DNA of 64,000 nt from Candidatus Paceibacterota bacterium (GCA_035452965.1 DAOTCE010000004.1:257388-321387); one strand, 5' to 3'; counted from the stretch's first letter, positions 44,055-53,464 are shown. Notes: generated by a model not told the origin, from the letters alone. Program-made: numbers and translations.

Positions 44055-44333
44055 TCAGGACCGGAACAGACACAGGCCGGCAATCACGAGGAACACCACT
44101 CCCAGAAGCACCGTCGCGCCAACCAGGCACTTCAACACGGGGCCCTTTTCCAGACGCTTGCATTTCTCCGCCAGCGACGGGAAGATCAGGCCCAGGCGAA
44201 CCCAGAGGTTATACTCCCAATCCACGAAGGCGCTCCATTGGCGGTGTCTCCAGAGTATGAAGCAGAGCCAAGCCAGCGAGGCTCCGGTAAGCACGACCAG
44301 CGCGCCGATCAGCGCGAGCGTTGTCTTGTCCAT
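44055..44333 (-). CDS. Small two-helix membrane protein
   Basis: 92 residues from ATG 44333 (DKTTLALIGALVVLTGASLAWLCFILW). A second helix is CLVGATVLLGVVFLVIAGLCLF at the C-terminus, with a basic loop between (LAEKCKRLEKGPVLK). Both ends probably cross the inner membrane. I do not recognise the family. Confidence 0.55.
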   Translation of the reverse strand: MDKTTLALIGALVVLTGASLAWLCFILWRHRQWSAFVDWEYNLWVRLGLIFPSLAEKCKRLEKGPVLKCLVGATVLLGVVFLVIAGLCLFRS

Positions 44334-44425
44334 GAGGGTGACGCCCACTCAGTTGGCGCAAGTTCGCGCCGCGCCGCCTGGCTGCGAATAAGGGCGGTGC
44401 GGCCGCCCCGATCCCTGCCTGCGGG

Positions 44426-44785
44426 CTAAAATTCGTTTCGGCACACAGCGCAATACCACCCGCCGCCGGGCGTCATCTTTCGGTGCAGGCGCACCGGTTT
44501 CTTCTCCCGGTCGTGACACACCTGGCAGAACGGTCCGACGAGGTTCGTGCCGTCATCGGTGGGGGTACGCAGCCAGTAGACACCCCGGTCGAAGTACATC
44601 TCGCGGACCTGTTCAGCTTCGGCGTCAACGTGTCCGAGTTTCTCCTTGAGAGCCAGGTTCTCTTCCTGCAGGCGCAGCGCGGCCTCCCGCAGCTCCAGGA
44701 TTTTCTCCCGAGCCTCGACCGTGAGGCCGTTCTTGAGCGAATCGATGATGTCCTGGTAGCTCGGAATGCGCACCTTGGAATCCAA
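44426..44785 (-). CDS. Coiled-coil zinc-ribbon protein
   Basis: 119 residues. A coiled-coil spans about 10-65 (EAREKILELREAALRLQEENLALKEKL). The C-terminal 55 residues carry YFDRGVYWLRTPTDDG then FCQVCHDREKKPVRLHR and WYCAVCRNEF, a CxxC-CxxC zinc ribbon. This domain pair is common in small bacterial regulators and phage-related proteins of unknown role. No neighbour explains it. Confidence 0.65.
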   Translation of the reverse strand: MDSKVRIPSYQDIIDSLKNGLTVEAREKILELREAALRLQEENLALKEKLGHVDAEAEQVREMYFDRGVYWLRTPTDDGTNLVGPFCQVCHDREKKPVRLHRKMTPGGGWYCAVCRNEF

Positions 44786-45018
44786 TCATTGTCGTCACGA
44801 ATTTACAAGCTCCCACTTGCCCGACCCCGCCCATTGTCCGCGCATCGGTCCGAAGCGACGCCAGACTCAACCATGATTGCCAGCAAGCATGCCACTACGG
44901 CTCCGATTGGGCAGCACTCGTCAAGCCAACATTTTGGATTGGGCGCTCTTCGCCCTAGTCAACAGAATTCCAGTTCCACCGGCTGCCATCTGGAGGCCAA
45001 ACCAGCGGACGGCTCAAG

Positions 45019-45246
45019 TCAGTTTCTGGAGTTCCCCTTAACCAATCTGGCTTCGTTGGTCTTAAGGTATTTCTCCATGGTCTCGATGCTGCTGGTCTGA
45101 ATCCGGCGCGCCTGTCCCAGCTCCCGCATCATGCGGTAGTCAATCAGCCTTTTGCCAAGCTCCACGATCTGGATATAAGCATTCTCCGTCTTCCACAATT
45201 GCCCGTTGGCCAGAGCCGGCCAGGACTTCTTCCTGCTTGCTTTCAT
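45019..45246 (-). CDS. Small basic helical protein
   Basis: 75 residues from ATG 45246 (an upstream Met would overlap the divergent gene at 45345). Sequence KASRKKSWPALANGQLWKTENAYIQIVELGKRLIDYRMMRELGQ is followed by a basic tail. It resembles small conserved proteins I recall from Verrucomicrobiota, of unknown function. No partner seen. Confidence 0.45.
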   Translation of the reverse strand: MKASRKKSWPALANGQLWKTENAYIQIVELGKRLIDYRMMRELGQARRIQTSSIETMEKYLKTNEARLVKGNSRN

Positions 45247-45344
45247 TTTCACATCTAATAGACGCCTGAAAGGCCGCTTTTGTTCAAATTCTATAGCCGT
45301 GCCGAGGCGCGAAATCCGGGTTGAAATAATCAGGGGCAAGACCA

Positions 45345-46220
45345 ATGCTTGACCCAATGAACGGCATGGATTCAAGCCGGCGCCCCGTGCTTTGGGCGGC
45401 CCAGGGATGGCTCGGGCTGGTGCTCCTGGCCGTCTTCTGGCCCCTAAACTGGGCCCTGCCCGGGATGCGCACGGCCTACCTGTTTTTCCCCCTCTGGCTC
45501 GGTTACATCCTCGTGGTGGATGCCATTGTCCTGAGCCGGACCGGCACCTCCCTCTGGACGAGGTCGCGGCGGGGTTTCGTCCTGTACTTCCTGGCCTCGG
45601 TGCCGGTCTGGTGGCTTTTCGAAGCGATCAACCGGCGGACCGGCAACTGGGAATATCTCGGCACCTCCGCATTCACCGATCTCGAATACTACCTGCTCTG
45701 CACGATTTCCTTTTCCACCGTCATGCCGGCGGTCTTTGAGACGGCGGAGCTGGCTGGAAGCTTCCGTTGGGTGCAACGCCTGGCTGCGGGCCCGCGTCTT
45801 CGGCCAACCCCGGCGGTCAATCTCGGCATGCTCCTTGGCGGCGCAACCATGCTGGCGCTGACGCTGGCCTGGCCGAAATACTTCTATCCCTTCGTGTGGA
45901 CCTCGCTCGTGTTAATCCTGGAGCCGCTAAACGGCTGGCTGGGCCGGCGTCACTTCCTGGAACACACGCAGCAGGGCGACTGGCGGCCGGTGGTGTGCCT
46001 GGGGCTGGGCGCCGTCATCTGCGGCTTCTTCTGGGAAATGTGGAACTACTACTCCTACCCGAAATGGATTTACCACACGCCGGGAGCCCAGTTCCTGCAC
46101 GTCTTTGAAATGCCCCTGCTCGGCTATGGCGGATATATTTCCTTTGCGCTGGAACTGTGCGCCTTCAAGAACCTGCTCTGGCCCCGCTCGCCCCGGCTCC
46201 GGCTCGGAGTGCTGGAGTAA
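45345..46220 (+). CDS. Integral membrane protein of unknown function
   Basis: 291 residues with about seven helices (WLGLVLLAVFWPLNWALPG, YLFFPLWLGYILVVDAIVL, GFVLYFLASVPVWWLFEAI, LGMLLGGATMLALTLAW, FVWTSLVLILEPLN). Charged and aromatic loops hold WEYLGTSAFTDLEYY and WEMWNYYSYPKWIYHTPG. The start at 45345 or at the Met at 45357 is possible. I do not recognise the family. Confidence 0.65.
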   Translation: MLDPMNGMDSSRRPVLWAAQGWLGLVLLAVFWPLNWALPGMRTAYLFFPLWLGYILVVDAIVLSRTGTSLWTRSRRGFVLYFLASVPVWWLFEAINRRTGNWEYLGTSAFTDLEYYLLCTISFSTVMPAVFETAELAGSFRWVQRLAAGPRLRPTPAVNLGMLLGGATMLALTLAWPKYFYPFVWTSLVLILEPLNGWLGRRHFLEHTQQGDWRPVVCLGLGAVICGFFWEMWNYYSYPKWIYHTPGAQFLHVFEMPLLGYGGYISFALELCAFKNLLWPRSPRLRLGVLE

Positions 46221-46346
46221 TAGATCATTGGATTGTTGCTGGACCAGCAACTTTCCTCCTGCTCCAGCGTTCCACTACTCAAATAGCACGCCTGCCCCTT
46301 CGCATTCCCGTTTCCCTTGGCTGCGCCCCTCTGGTAAGCTCTTCGC

Positions 46347-47876
46347 ATGGCGTTCGATTCATTCCGAGACTTTCTTAAGCGGTTGGAGGCGGCGGGCGAG
46401 TTGCGGCGCCTGACGCAGCCGGTGGCCACGGAGTTGGAAATCACCGAACTCGCCGACCGCGAGATGAAGAAAGACGGTGGCGGGCAGGCGCTGCTGGTGG
46501 AGCAGCCAACGGTCAATGGGCGGACTTCGCCATTTCCACTCGCCATCAATACGCTCGGCTCGTATCGGCGCATGGCCATGAGCCTGGGCGCCGATTCCAT
46601 GGAAGAGGCCGCCGCCGCGCTCGGTTCCCTCGTGAAGGCCAAGCCGCCGACCAGCCTTAAGGAAGCCTTGCGTCTGCTTGGCACCGCGCTCGACCTCCGC
46701 CACGCCAAACCCAAGCTAATTAAGGATGGCGCCTGCAAGGAAGTCGTGCACCGGATCGAGGCCCCGCCCACCCGGACTGAGCCCTGGCCACCAGCGCCCG
46801 ACTGGCGCAATCCCTCCGCCCTCCGCCCTCAACCCCCAACCCTCCTCAACCTCCCCATCCAGCAATGCTGGCCGTTGGATGGCGGACGCTTCATCACCCT
46901 CCCTTGCGTGGTGACGAAAGACCCCGACACCGGCGAGCGCAACGTCGGCATGTACCGAATGCAGGTTTATGACGAACGCGCCACCGGGATGCATTGGCAG
47001 TTGCAGAAGGTCGGCGCGCGCCATGGCCGCCGCTACTACGAAACCGGCACGCGCATGCCAGTGGCGGTGTTCCTCGGCGGCGATCCCGTGTTCACGTTCT
47101 GCGCCACAGCGCCGCTGCCCGACGGCCTGGATGAGTTCCTGCTGGCGGGCTACCTGCGCAAGAAAGCCACCGAACTGGTCCGGTGCGAAACCAGCGACCT
47201 GGAAGTGCCGGCGGACGCGGACTTCGTCCTGGAAGGCTATGTTGACCCGCAGGAGCCGCTGCGCGAGGAAGGGCCGTTCGGCGACCACACGGGCTACTAT
47301 TCGCTGCCCGACCGCTACCCGGTCTTCCACCTGACGGCGATCACGCACCGCGAGGACGCCATCTACCCGGCCACCATTGTCGGCCTGCCGCCCATGGAGG
47401 ACTACTACATCGGCAGCGCCTCGGTGAGGCTGTTCCTGCCGATCCTGAAGATGACCTTCCCGGAGCTGGTGGACCTGGCGCTGCCGCCCGAGGGCGTCTT
47501 CCATAACCTGGTCTTTGTCAGCATCCGGAAGACCTACCCCATGCAGGCCTTCAAAGTCATGCACGGCCTCTGGGGCATGGGGCAGATGATGTTCACCAAG
47601 TACATCATCGTGGTGGATGACGACGTGGACGTGCACAACACAAGCGAAGTGCTATTCCGGCTCTGCGCGAACACCGATCCGCAGCGGGACGCCATCTTCA
47701 CCAAAGGCCCCGCCGACGTGCTCGACCATGCGACGACTGAACTGGCGGTCGGCAGCAAGCTGGGCATTGACGCCACCCACAAGCTGCCCGGCGAGGGTCA
47801 CCGACGCGGCTGGCCGCCGATCATACGCATGGACCAAGCCGTACGAAAGAAGATCGATTCCTTGCTGAAAGGTTAA
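46347..47876 (+). CDS. UbiD-family prenylated-FMN decarboxylase
   Basis: 509 residues. The N-terminus FRDFLKRLEAAGELRRLTQPVATELEITELADR is typical of UbiD. NVGMYRMQVYDERATGMHWQ and EGYVDPQEPLREEGPFGDHTGYYS hold the Arg-Glu-Asp residues of the active site and cofactor site. It may decarboxylate 4-hydroxy-3-polyprenylbenzoate for ubiquinone or menaquinone-type quinone synthesis. A Pro/Leu-rich stretch (residues about 140-175) is coded by a C-rich tract. No UbiX partner is in the window. Confidence 0.88.
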   Translation: MAFDSFRDFLKRLEAAGELRRLTQPVATELEITELADREMKKDGGGQALLVEQPTVNGRTSPFPLAINTLGSYRRMAMSLGADSMEEAAAALGSLVKAKPPTSLKEALRLLGTALDLRHAKPKLIKDGACKEVVHRIEAPPTRTEPWPPAPDWRNPSALRPQPPTLLNLPIQQCWPLDGGRFITLPCVVTKDPDTGERNVGMYRMQVYDERATGMHWQLQKVGARHGRRYYETGTRMPVAVFLGGDPVFTFCATAPLPDGLDEFLLAGYLRKKATELVRCETSDLEVPADADFVLEGYVDPQEPLREEGPFGDHTGYYSLPDRYPVFHLTAITHREDAIYPATIVGLPPMEDYYIGSASVRLFLPILKMTFPELVDLALPPEGVFHNLVFVSIRKTYPMQAFKVMHGLWGMGQMMFTKYIIVVDDDVDVHNTSEVLFRLCANTDPQRDAIFTKGPADVLDHATTELAVGSKLGIDATHKLPGEGHRRGWPPIIRMDQAVRKKIDSLLKG

Positions 47877-47886
47877 CACCTGGCCC

Positions 47887-48867
47887 ATGCCGGCGAACTT
47901 GACACCGGAATACGAGAGGGCCGAGCTGCGTTACCGGCAGGCGACCAGCAACGAGGAACGGCTGGCCGGCTTGCAGGCGATGCTCAGCGCCATCCCCAGG
48001 CACAAGGGAACGGAGAAGATGCAAGCGGATATCAAGCATCGCATCAGCCTGCTCCGCCGCGAGGAACAGAAGACCGCGCATGGCAAAGGGCCCGACCCGT
48101 TCCACATCCCCAAGAGCGGCGCCGGGCAGGTGGTGCTGATCGGCCCGCCGAACACGGGCAAGAGCAGCCTCCTGGCCGCGACCTCCAACGCCCCTGTCAA
48201 GGTTGCCGACTACCCGTTCGCCACCGTCGTGCCCCAGCCGGGGATGTGGCACCACGACGATGTGCAGATCGAGCTGGTGGACACCCCGCCGCTCACACCC
48301 GAGCATGTGCCGACCGGCTTGATGGGCACCATTCGCAATGCCGACCTGGTATGCGCGGTGGTGGAGGCGGGCGAGGCGGGGCTCGAACAGGCGGAAATGG
48401 TGCTCGGCGTGCTCCGCGCCCGCGGGCTGGAGCTGCGATCGGTGGCGCGCAACCAGTTGCCGGCGGCGGATGCCAGCCAGCGGGCGGGACTTATCGTCAC
48501 CACCAAGTCGGACCTGGCGCCGCCCGGTGCTCCTGCAACGTTGCGCGACCTGTACGCCGGCAGACTGGAAGTCGTGGACGTCAGCGCGCGGACCCGGCAA
48601 GGATTGGGTAACTGGTTCGGCCGATTGTGGACCTTGCTGGCGATGATCCGGGTTTACTCCAAGGAGCCGGGCCGGCCGCCAGATATGCACAAGCCGTTCA
48701 TCGTCCCGGCCGGCGCGACCGTCGCCGAGCTGGCACGGCAGATTCATCGGGACCTGCCCGAGCGGATGAAGTTTGCGCGGCTTTGGGGGCATAGCCGCTT
48801 CGAGGGCCAACAGGTGCACAAGACCGAGCCCCTCCGGGACAAGGACGTGGTCGAAATTCACGAGTAG
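47887..48867 (+). CDS. DRG-like GTPase with TGS domain
   Basis: 326 residues. A helical N-terminus (about 1-65) precedes the G domain: G1 GPPNTGKS (86-93), G3 DTPP (132-135) and G4 TKSD (206-209). Residues 267-326 are a TGS domain (MHKPFIVPAGATVAELARQI, VHKTEPLRDKDVVEIHE). This order matches the DRG branch of Obg-like GTPases (COG1163), common in archaea and eukaryotes and scattered in bacteria. It likely binds ribosomes or RNA. It begins 10 bases after the ubiD stop, so they may be co-transcribed. Confidence 0.85.
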   Translation: MPANLTPEYERAELRYRQATSNEERLAGLQAMLSAIPRHKGTEKMQADIKHRISLLRREEQKTAHGKGPDPFHIPKSGAGQVVLIGPPNTGKSSLLAATSNAPVKVADYPFATVVPQPGMWHHDDVQIELVDTPPLTPEHVPTGLMGTIRNADLVCAVVEAGEAGLEQAEMVLGVLRARGLELRSVARNQLPAADASQRAGLIVTTKSDLAPPGAPATLRDLYAGRLEVVDVSARTRQGLGNWFGRLWTLLAMIRVYSKEPGRPPDMHKPFIVPAGATVAELARQIHRDLPERMKFARLWGHSRFEGQQVHKTEPLRDKDVVEIHE

Positions 48868-49079
48868 CATCCGCTCGCTTCGCTGCCCTGGCGAAATCGT
48901 CATTGTAATTGATACCAGGCCGAGCTTCCCGATAGGCTCGCGGTATGCACGGTGAGTCCAATCACCAATGCGCCCTCACCCGCGCAGCGTTCAGCGCGGA
49001 CGGGCGCGCAGAAGCAAATCTATCAGTCAGTGTATTCGCTTTGCCTGGCCGCGGCACTCGAAGCCGATAAGCAAGGTCC

Positions 49080-52000
49080 ATGAAGACTCAGCACTCCAAC
49101 CGATACTACGCATTCCTGCTGCTGCTCCTGGCGGGAACCGCCGTCCCCGCATCCGCCCAAAGCTTACATTTGCTCTCCGCCCCTGATGCCTCGGAAGGCG
49201 CCGTAGCCGTGGGCGGCGGTGATTCCGGATCGCCGGTGATCAGCGCAGATGGGCGCCATGTCCTGTTCGCCAGCGCGGCCGGCAACCTAGTGCTGACGAG
49301 CAGCAACACCCCGGTGCCGTTTCGCAGCCCGCCCGCCCTGAACGTCTTCCTGCGCGACCGCACCAACGGCACGACTGTGTTGGTCAGCGTTAACCTAACC
49401 GGCACCAGCGGCGGCAACGGCGATTCCCTGCCGGTGGGCATATCGACTAATGGCCGCTACGTCGTGTTCGAGAGCAGCGCCAGCGACCTGGTGGCCGGGG
49501 ACACGAACGGCCTCGGCGATGTGTTCGCGCGCGACCTGGTCACCGGGACAACCATCCTGGTGAGCGCCGGCACCAATGGCGGCCCGGGGGATGCCGAATC
49601 GCGCAGCGCCGTGATGACTCGGGACGGTCATTATGTGGCCTTCCTCAGCACGGCCACCAACCTCGTTGCGGAGGGCGACACCAATGGGCTGGCGGATGTG
49701 TTCGTGCGTGACTTGCAGGCGGGGGTAACTGTGCGCGCCAGCACCGGCACCAAGACCGGCGGCCAGGGTGTCTCGGACTCACCCGACATCACACCGGACG
49801 GCTACTATGTCGCCTTCTGCAGCAACGCCCTCAACACCCGGGAGATCTACGTGCGCGACCTGGACAGCGGCGCGCTGATCCATGCCAGCGCCGGCGCGGG
49901 CGCGGCGGCGACGGCGGTGTTGAAGACTCCCATGGTGGTCTGTTACAACCACGCTTTCAGCGCCGACGGCAGGTTCGTGGTGTACGAGACGAGCCGGTCG
50001 CCTAATTACAGCCCGGCGTACCCGGGGCTGATCCTCCGGTACAGTTTGGAGACGGGTCTCACGGACCTGGTTCACACCAACGCTGCCATTCACCCCTCCA
50101 TGGCCCGGGACATTCGCAACCTGGCCATGACACCGGACGGGCAGAAGATTGTCTTTGTGGCCAGTACCAACGGCACCTCGGGGGCGACAACCTGCATCCT
50201 CCTCTGGGACGCAACCACCGGCGGCACGACGCTGGTGAGCGGCGACCTCGGCGGCCAGGTGCCCGCTAACAGCGCCTGCGATTGGCCGGCCATTGACGCC
50301 AGCGGGCGCTACGTCGTCTTCAGCAGCACCGCCACCAACCTGACCACCAACACCCTCTCGGGCGAATACCACCTTTACCTGCGCGATTTGCAGGCGGGCA
50401 TCACCACCTTGCTGGATGCCGACGCCAGCGGCGTCGGCTCGCCGGTCGGACCGTTTGCCATGCCCCGACTCAGCGCCGATGGACGGTTCGTCGCTTTCGA
50501 GTGCGGCGACGGCAACCTGGTGGCCAACGACCGCAACCAGGACACGGATGTCTTCGTCCGCGACCTGTCCACCGGAGGCGTGGAACTTATCTCAGCGCGC
50601 GACGCCAGCCTGCCCTCCCTTACGGCCAACGGGCCGAGCCAGCTCTCGACTCGCTGCGCCAGCGCCGACGGGCGATACATTGTGTTCGCCAGCGAAGCGG
50701 ACAATCTCGTGCCCGGCGACACCAACGGGTTCCGGGACATCTTTGTGCGCGATCTGGTGGAGGCCACCAACCTCCTCGTGAGCGTGGGGACCAATGGGAT
50801 GGGCGCGAACGGGCTTTCGTATGGACCGGCGATCAGCGGCAACGGCCGTTACGTCGCCTTCACCAGCCATGCCACCAATCTCGTGGTGGGGGACAACAAC
50901 CGCGCGTCTGATGTCTTTGTCCGCGACCTCCAGACCGGAACCACCACCCTTGCCAGCGTCAACCGCTTCGGCACGGTCCCCGGCGACGCGGAGTCCGATT
51001 GGTCCGAGATCAGCTCCGACGGCAGATACGTCCTGTTCCAAAGCCGGGCGCGCAACCTGGTCATGGCCTCTTTCACCGGCGCCACCAACCTGTTCGTGCG
51101 CGACCTGCAAGCCGGAACGAACTACGCCCTGACTACCAACGGCTTGTCCTGCGCGGCGATGACGCCGGATGGACGCTTCGTGGCGTTTGCGGACGTAGTC
51201 GGCCCCATCGCCAACAAACTCCATGTGTGGGCTTCCGCGTTGGCCAGGAGGGTTTACACCAACAGCACGAGCGGGGTCACAAACGTTGCCATCAGCCCGG
51301 ATGGGAACCGAATCGCGTGTCTGGTTGACTCGATTCCCCGGCAGTTGTTCGTGGCCAACCGCGCTGCCGGCACCAGCGGGTTGGTCAGCACCAATTCGCC
51401 GTTGTCCCGGCTGGGGTTGCGCTTCAGCGCCGACAGCCGCTTTCTCGTCTATACCGCAAGGGTGAGCCAGACCAACCAGGTCTGTCTTTACGACTGCGTC
51501 GGAGGGACCAGCCTGCTGATCAGTCGCAGCCACACTTCGGGCAGTCCGGCCTACGGCCACTCCGACTCGCCTGACATCAGCCCCGATGGCCGCTTTGTGG
51601 CCTACCGCAGCGCGGCCAGCAACATCGTCCCGGGCGACACCAACGGCGTGCCGGACATATTCTTCTTCGACCGGCAAACCGGCGTGACGATGCTCCTGAC
51701 CGCCAGCCGGTTCGGGAACTTCGCCGCGGATAACCGCTCGCTTTGCCCGGTCTTCACTGCCGGCGGCCAGAACCTCGTGTTCCAGACCTGGGCCTCCGAT
51801 CTCGCGGAGGCGGACTTCAACCGCAGCGGGGACGTGGTGGTTTACAGCCTCTTCTCCTCGGCACCGATACCGCTGTTCTACGCCGCGATCCACCCAGCCG
51901 GCGCATCGGGCGCGAGTCCTTGGCTTACCTGGCCAGCGGTGCCGGGCCGGAGCTACCGTGTGCAGTTCAAGAACAGCCTGATTGAGCCGGACTGGCAGGA

Positions 52001-52097
52001 GCTGGGCGGCAGTGTCACGGTCATCGGCAACCAGGGCTATTGTCAGGACCTTGCCCCCGCCGCCGCGCACAGGTTCTATCGGATTGTGGGGTATTAA
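49080..52097 (+). CDS. Large secreted PD40/TolB-like beta-propeller protein
   Basis: 1005 residues with signal peptide (YYAFLLLLLAGTAVPASAQ). The chain holds about 15 PD40-type repeats such as SADGRYVVFAS followed by LVPGDTNGFRDIFVRDL. These form one or more propellers. The last 90 residues (PWLTWPAVPGRSYRVQFKNSL) look like a C-terminal beta sandwich found on Verrucomicrobiota secreted proteins. It has no enzyme motif. Secreted by Sec, and possibly a type II substrate. The pseudopilin after it starts 17 bases away. Confidence 0.78.
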   Translation: MKTQHSNRYYAFLLLLLAGTAVPASAQSLHLLSAPDASEGAVAVGGGDSGSPVISADGRHVLFASAAGNLVLTSSNTPVPFRSPPALNVFLRDRTNGTTVLVSVNLTGTSGGNGDSLPVGISTNGRYVVFESSASDLVAGDTNGLGDVFARDLVTGTTILVSAGTNGGPGDAESRSAVMTRDGHYVAFLSTATNLVAEGDTNGLADVFVRDLQAGVTVRASTGTKTGGQGVSDSPDITPDGYYVAFCSNALNTREIYVRDLDSGALIHASAGAGAAATAVLKTPMVVCYNHAFSADGRFVVYETSRSPNYSPAYPGLILRYSLETGLTDLVHTNAAIHPSMARDIRNLAMTPDGQKIVFVASTNGTSGATTCILLWDATTGGTTLVSGDLGGQVPANSACDWPAIDASGRYVVFSSTATNLTTNTLSGEYHLYLRDLQAGITTLLDADASGVGSPVGPFAMPRLSADGRFVAFECGDGNLVANDRNQDTDVFVRDLSTGGVELISARDASLPSLTANGPSQLSTRCASADGRYIVFASEADNLVPGDTNGFRDIFVRDLVEATNLLVSVGTNGMGANGLSYGPAISGNGRYVAFTSHATNLVVGDNNRASDVFVRDLQTGTTTLASVNRFGTVPGDAESDWSEISSDGRYVLFQSRARNLVMASFTGATNLFVRDLQAGTNYALTTNGLSCAAMTPDGRFVAFADVVGPIANKLHVWASALARRVYTNSTSGVTNVAISPDGNRIACLVDSIPRQLFVANRAAGTSGLVSTNSPLSRLGLRFSADSRFLVYTARVSQTNQVCLYDCVGGTSLLISRSHTSGSPAYGHSDSPDISPDGRFVAYRSAASNIVPGDTNGVPDIFFFDRQTGVTMLLTASRFGNFAADNRSLCPVFTAGGQNLVFQTWASDLAEADFNRSGDVVVYSLFSSAPIPLFYAAIHPAGASGASPWLTWPAVPGRSYRVQFKNSLIEPDWQELGGSVTVIGNQGYCQDLAPAAAHRFYRIVGY

Positions 52098-52114
52098 GCA
52101 AAGGAGCCAGAAAT

Positions 52115-53110
52115 ATGCTTGCGAAGATAACTTGTAGCAGCAACGGCTGCCATCACCGCTCGCCGCCATGGCTCTTCCCTCGTAGCGACGTCTCGGCAGA
52201 GCGCCGCATACTTCCCCTGCCACAGGCTGCGGCGCTCTGCCGAGACGCCGCTACGTCACGGGTCGGACAGATGCAGTGTTGGAGTGAAGAGCACCCTCAG
52301 CCCAGGTATGCATTCACGCTGGTAGAGTTACTGGTGGTAATCGCAGTGCTGGCCCTGCTGGCCGTGCTGCTGCTGCCGGCCTCCGCCCACGTCCGGCCCA
52401 ATGCTTACGCCGTCCAGTGCCGGAACAATCTCCGGCAATTGGCGTTTGCCTGCAAGATGTACGCCGATGACAACAACGGTCGGATCGTCTCAGCTTACCC
52501 AAACTATGGCGGATTCACCGCCACCTGGTGCGCGGGCAACGCAGCGATAGGAGGCATGCCGAGCTCCTACCTTTATGGGGGAGCCGACCCGACGGGCATT
52601 CAGAAGGGATTGCTCTGGCCTTACGCCCGGTCGCTGGGTCTCTACCACTGCCCGACGGATCATCGTGTCGCCGACGCCGCTGCCGTCCCGGCCCAATTCA
52701 AGGGGAAACCAATCCTGCGCAGCTTCGCCATGAACTCTTACATGGCTGGAAGAAGCTTCGGCGGCAGCCCGGAATGGTATGTGACCAATCCGGGTGGTGC
52801 TCGGGACCCAAACCATCCCGTGTATATCAGGGAGACCGAGATCAGGCTGCCCAGGCAGACCTGGCTGTTGCTGGATGAAGACCCAATCAGCATCAACGAT
52901 GGCATGTTCATCGTGAGTGTTGGGGGATCAAGCGTGTTTATAGACCTGCCGTCGCTCGCCCACAGGTTCGGCTGCAATATGAGTTTTGCCGACGGCCACG
53001 CCGAGGCTTTCATCCTCAAGGACGACGCCAGCCGGAACTGGATTGTGGGTGGCATGGGCGGCTTGAATGATTGGATGCGGTTGACGAACCTCACCACCCA
53101 TCCACTGTAA
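52115..53110 (+). CDS. H-X9-DG pseudopilin with a palindrome-bearing leader
   Basis: 331 residues from ATG 52115, preceded by a good ribosome site AAGGAG at 52101-52106. The prepilin motif RYA-FTLVELLVVIAVLALLAVLLLPASA would be cleaved after residue 66. The leader contains a palindromic repeat (52181-52255) translated as RSDVSAERRILPLPQAAALCRD. A shorter start at ATG 52271 gives a 14-residue leader but has only a weak ribosome site. The H-X9-DG box is HRFGCNMSFADG near the C-terminus. It may be co-transcribed with the PD40 gene. Confidence 0.75.
   Translation: MLAKITCSSNGCHHRSPPWLFPRSDVSAERRILPLPQAAALCRDAATSRVGQMQCWSEEHPQPRYAFTLVELLVVIAVLALLAVLLLPASAHVRPNAYAVQCRNNLRQLAFACKMYADDNNGRIVSAYPNYGGFTATWCAGNAAIGGMPSSYLYGGADPTGIQKGLLWPYARSLGLYHCPTDHRVADAAAVPAQFKGKPILRSFAMNSYMAGRSFGGSPEWYVTNPGGARDPNHPVYIRETEIRLPRQTWLLLDEDPISINDGMFIVSVGGSSVFIDLPSLAHRFGCNMSFADGHAEAFILKDDASRNWIVGGMGGLNDWMRLTNLTTHPL
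52181..52255. repeat. Palindromic repeat inside a coding leader
   Basis: Arms of 28 bases (52181-52208 and 52228-52255) pair at 27 positions, with a 19-base loop. The left arm reads CGTAGCGACGTCTCGGCAGA and on. It is unlike the palindrome at 53465. In the long reading of the pseudopilin it is translated in frame. Confidence 0.85.
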
Positions 53111-53364
53111 TTCCAGTCACTACCCAAGCCCGCCCGGGGCAAAACGCTTCGCACCTTGCACCCCTGAACCACCGTGAGGGAACCTCTAGCTTTCACGGTT
53201 GAATGCTGAGGGCCGAAGGCTGAAATGGGGCTTATCACGGGTTTCCGGGAAGTGCCAACGCTGGTTTTCCCCCGTCCAACCCGGTTGGCTGAAGCACAGG
53301 GATCACAAGGGTAAAATTGCTCCCCAGCCAGAATCGGAACGATGCTTCCAACTTCCAGCCCGCG

Positions 53365-53387
53365 CACTGTCCATATTTTGGACAGTG
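53365..53387. repeat. Hairpin CACTGTCCA-TATTT-TGGACAGTG
   Basis: Nine perfect pairs and a five-base loop, about 80 bases upstream of the 52-base palindrome. A degenerate counterpart sits at 25711-25727 before the other palindrome copy. Confidence 0.6.
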
Positions 53388-53464
53388 AGGCTGCCGTTCT
53401 ACCTTTTCCAGCCCCCGCTGACCCCGGCGTTAATGGCTTGAGTTTACGGTGACGGCACGGTGGT

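Noticed and set aside
43759..44163. 134-codon minus-strand frame in the region after the phosphatase gene
   Set aside because: No conserved motif, covers inverted repeats and overlaps the start of the small membrane gene.
50592..52223. 543-codon minus-strand frame
   Set aside because: Antisense shadow of the PD40 repeat gene; its repeats mirror the repeats on the other strand.
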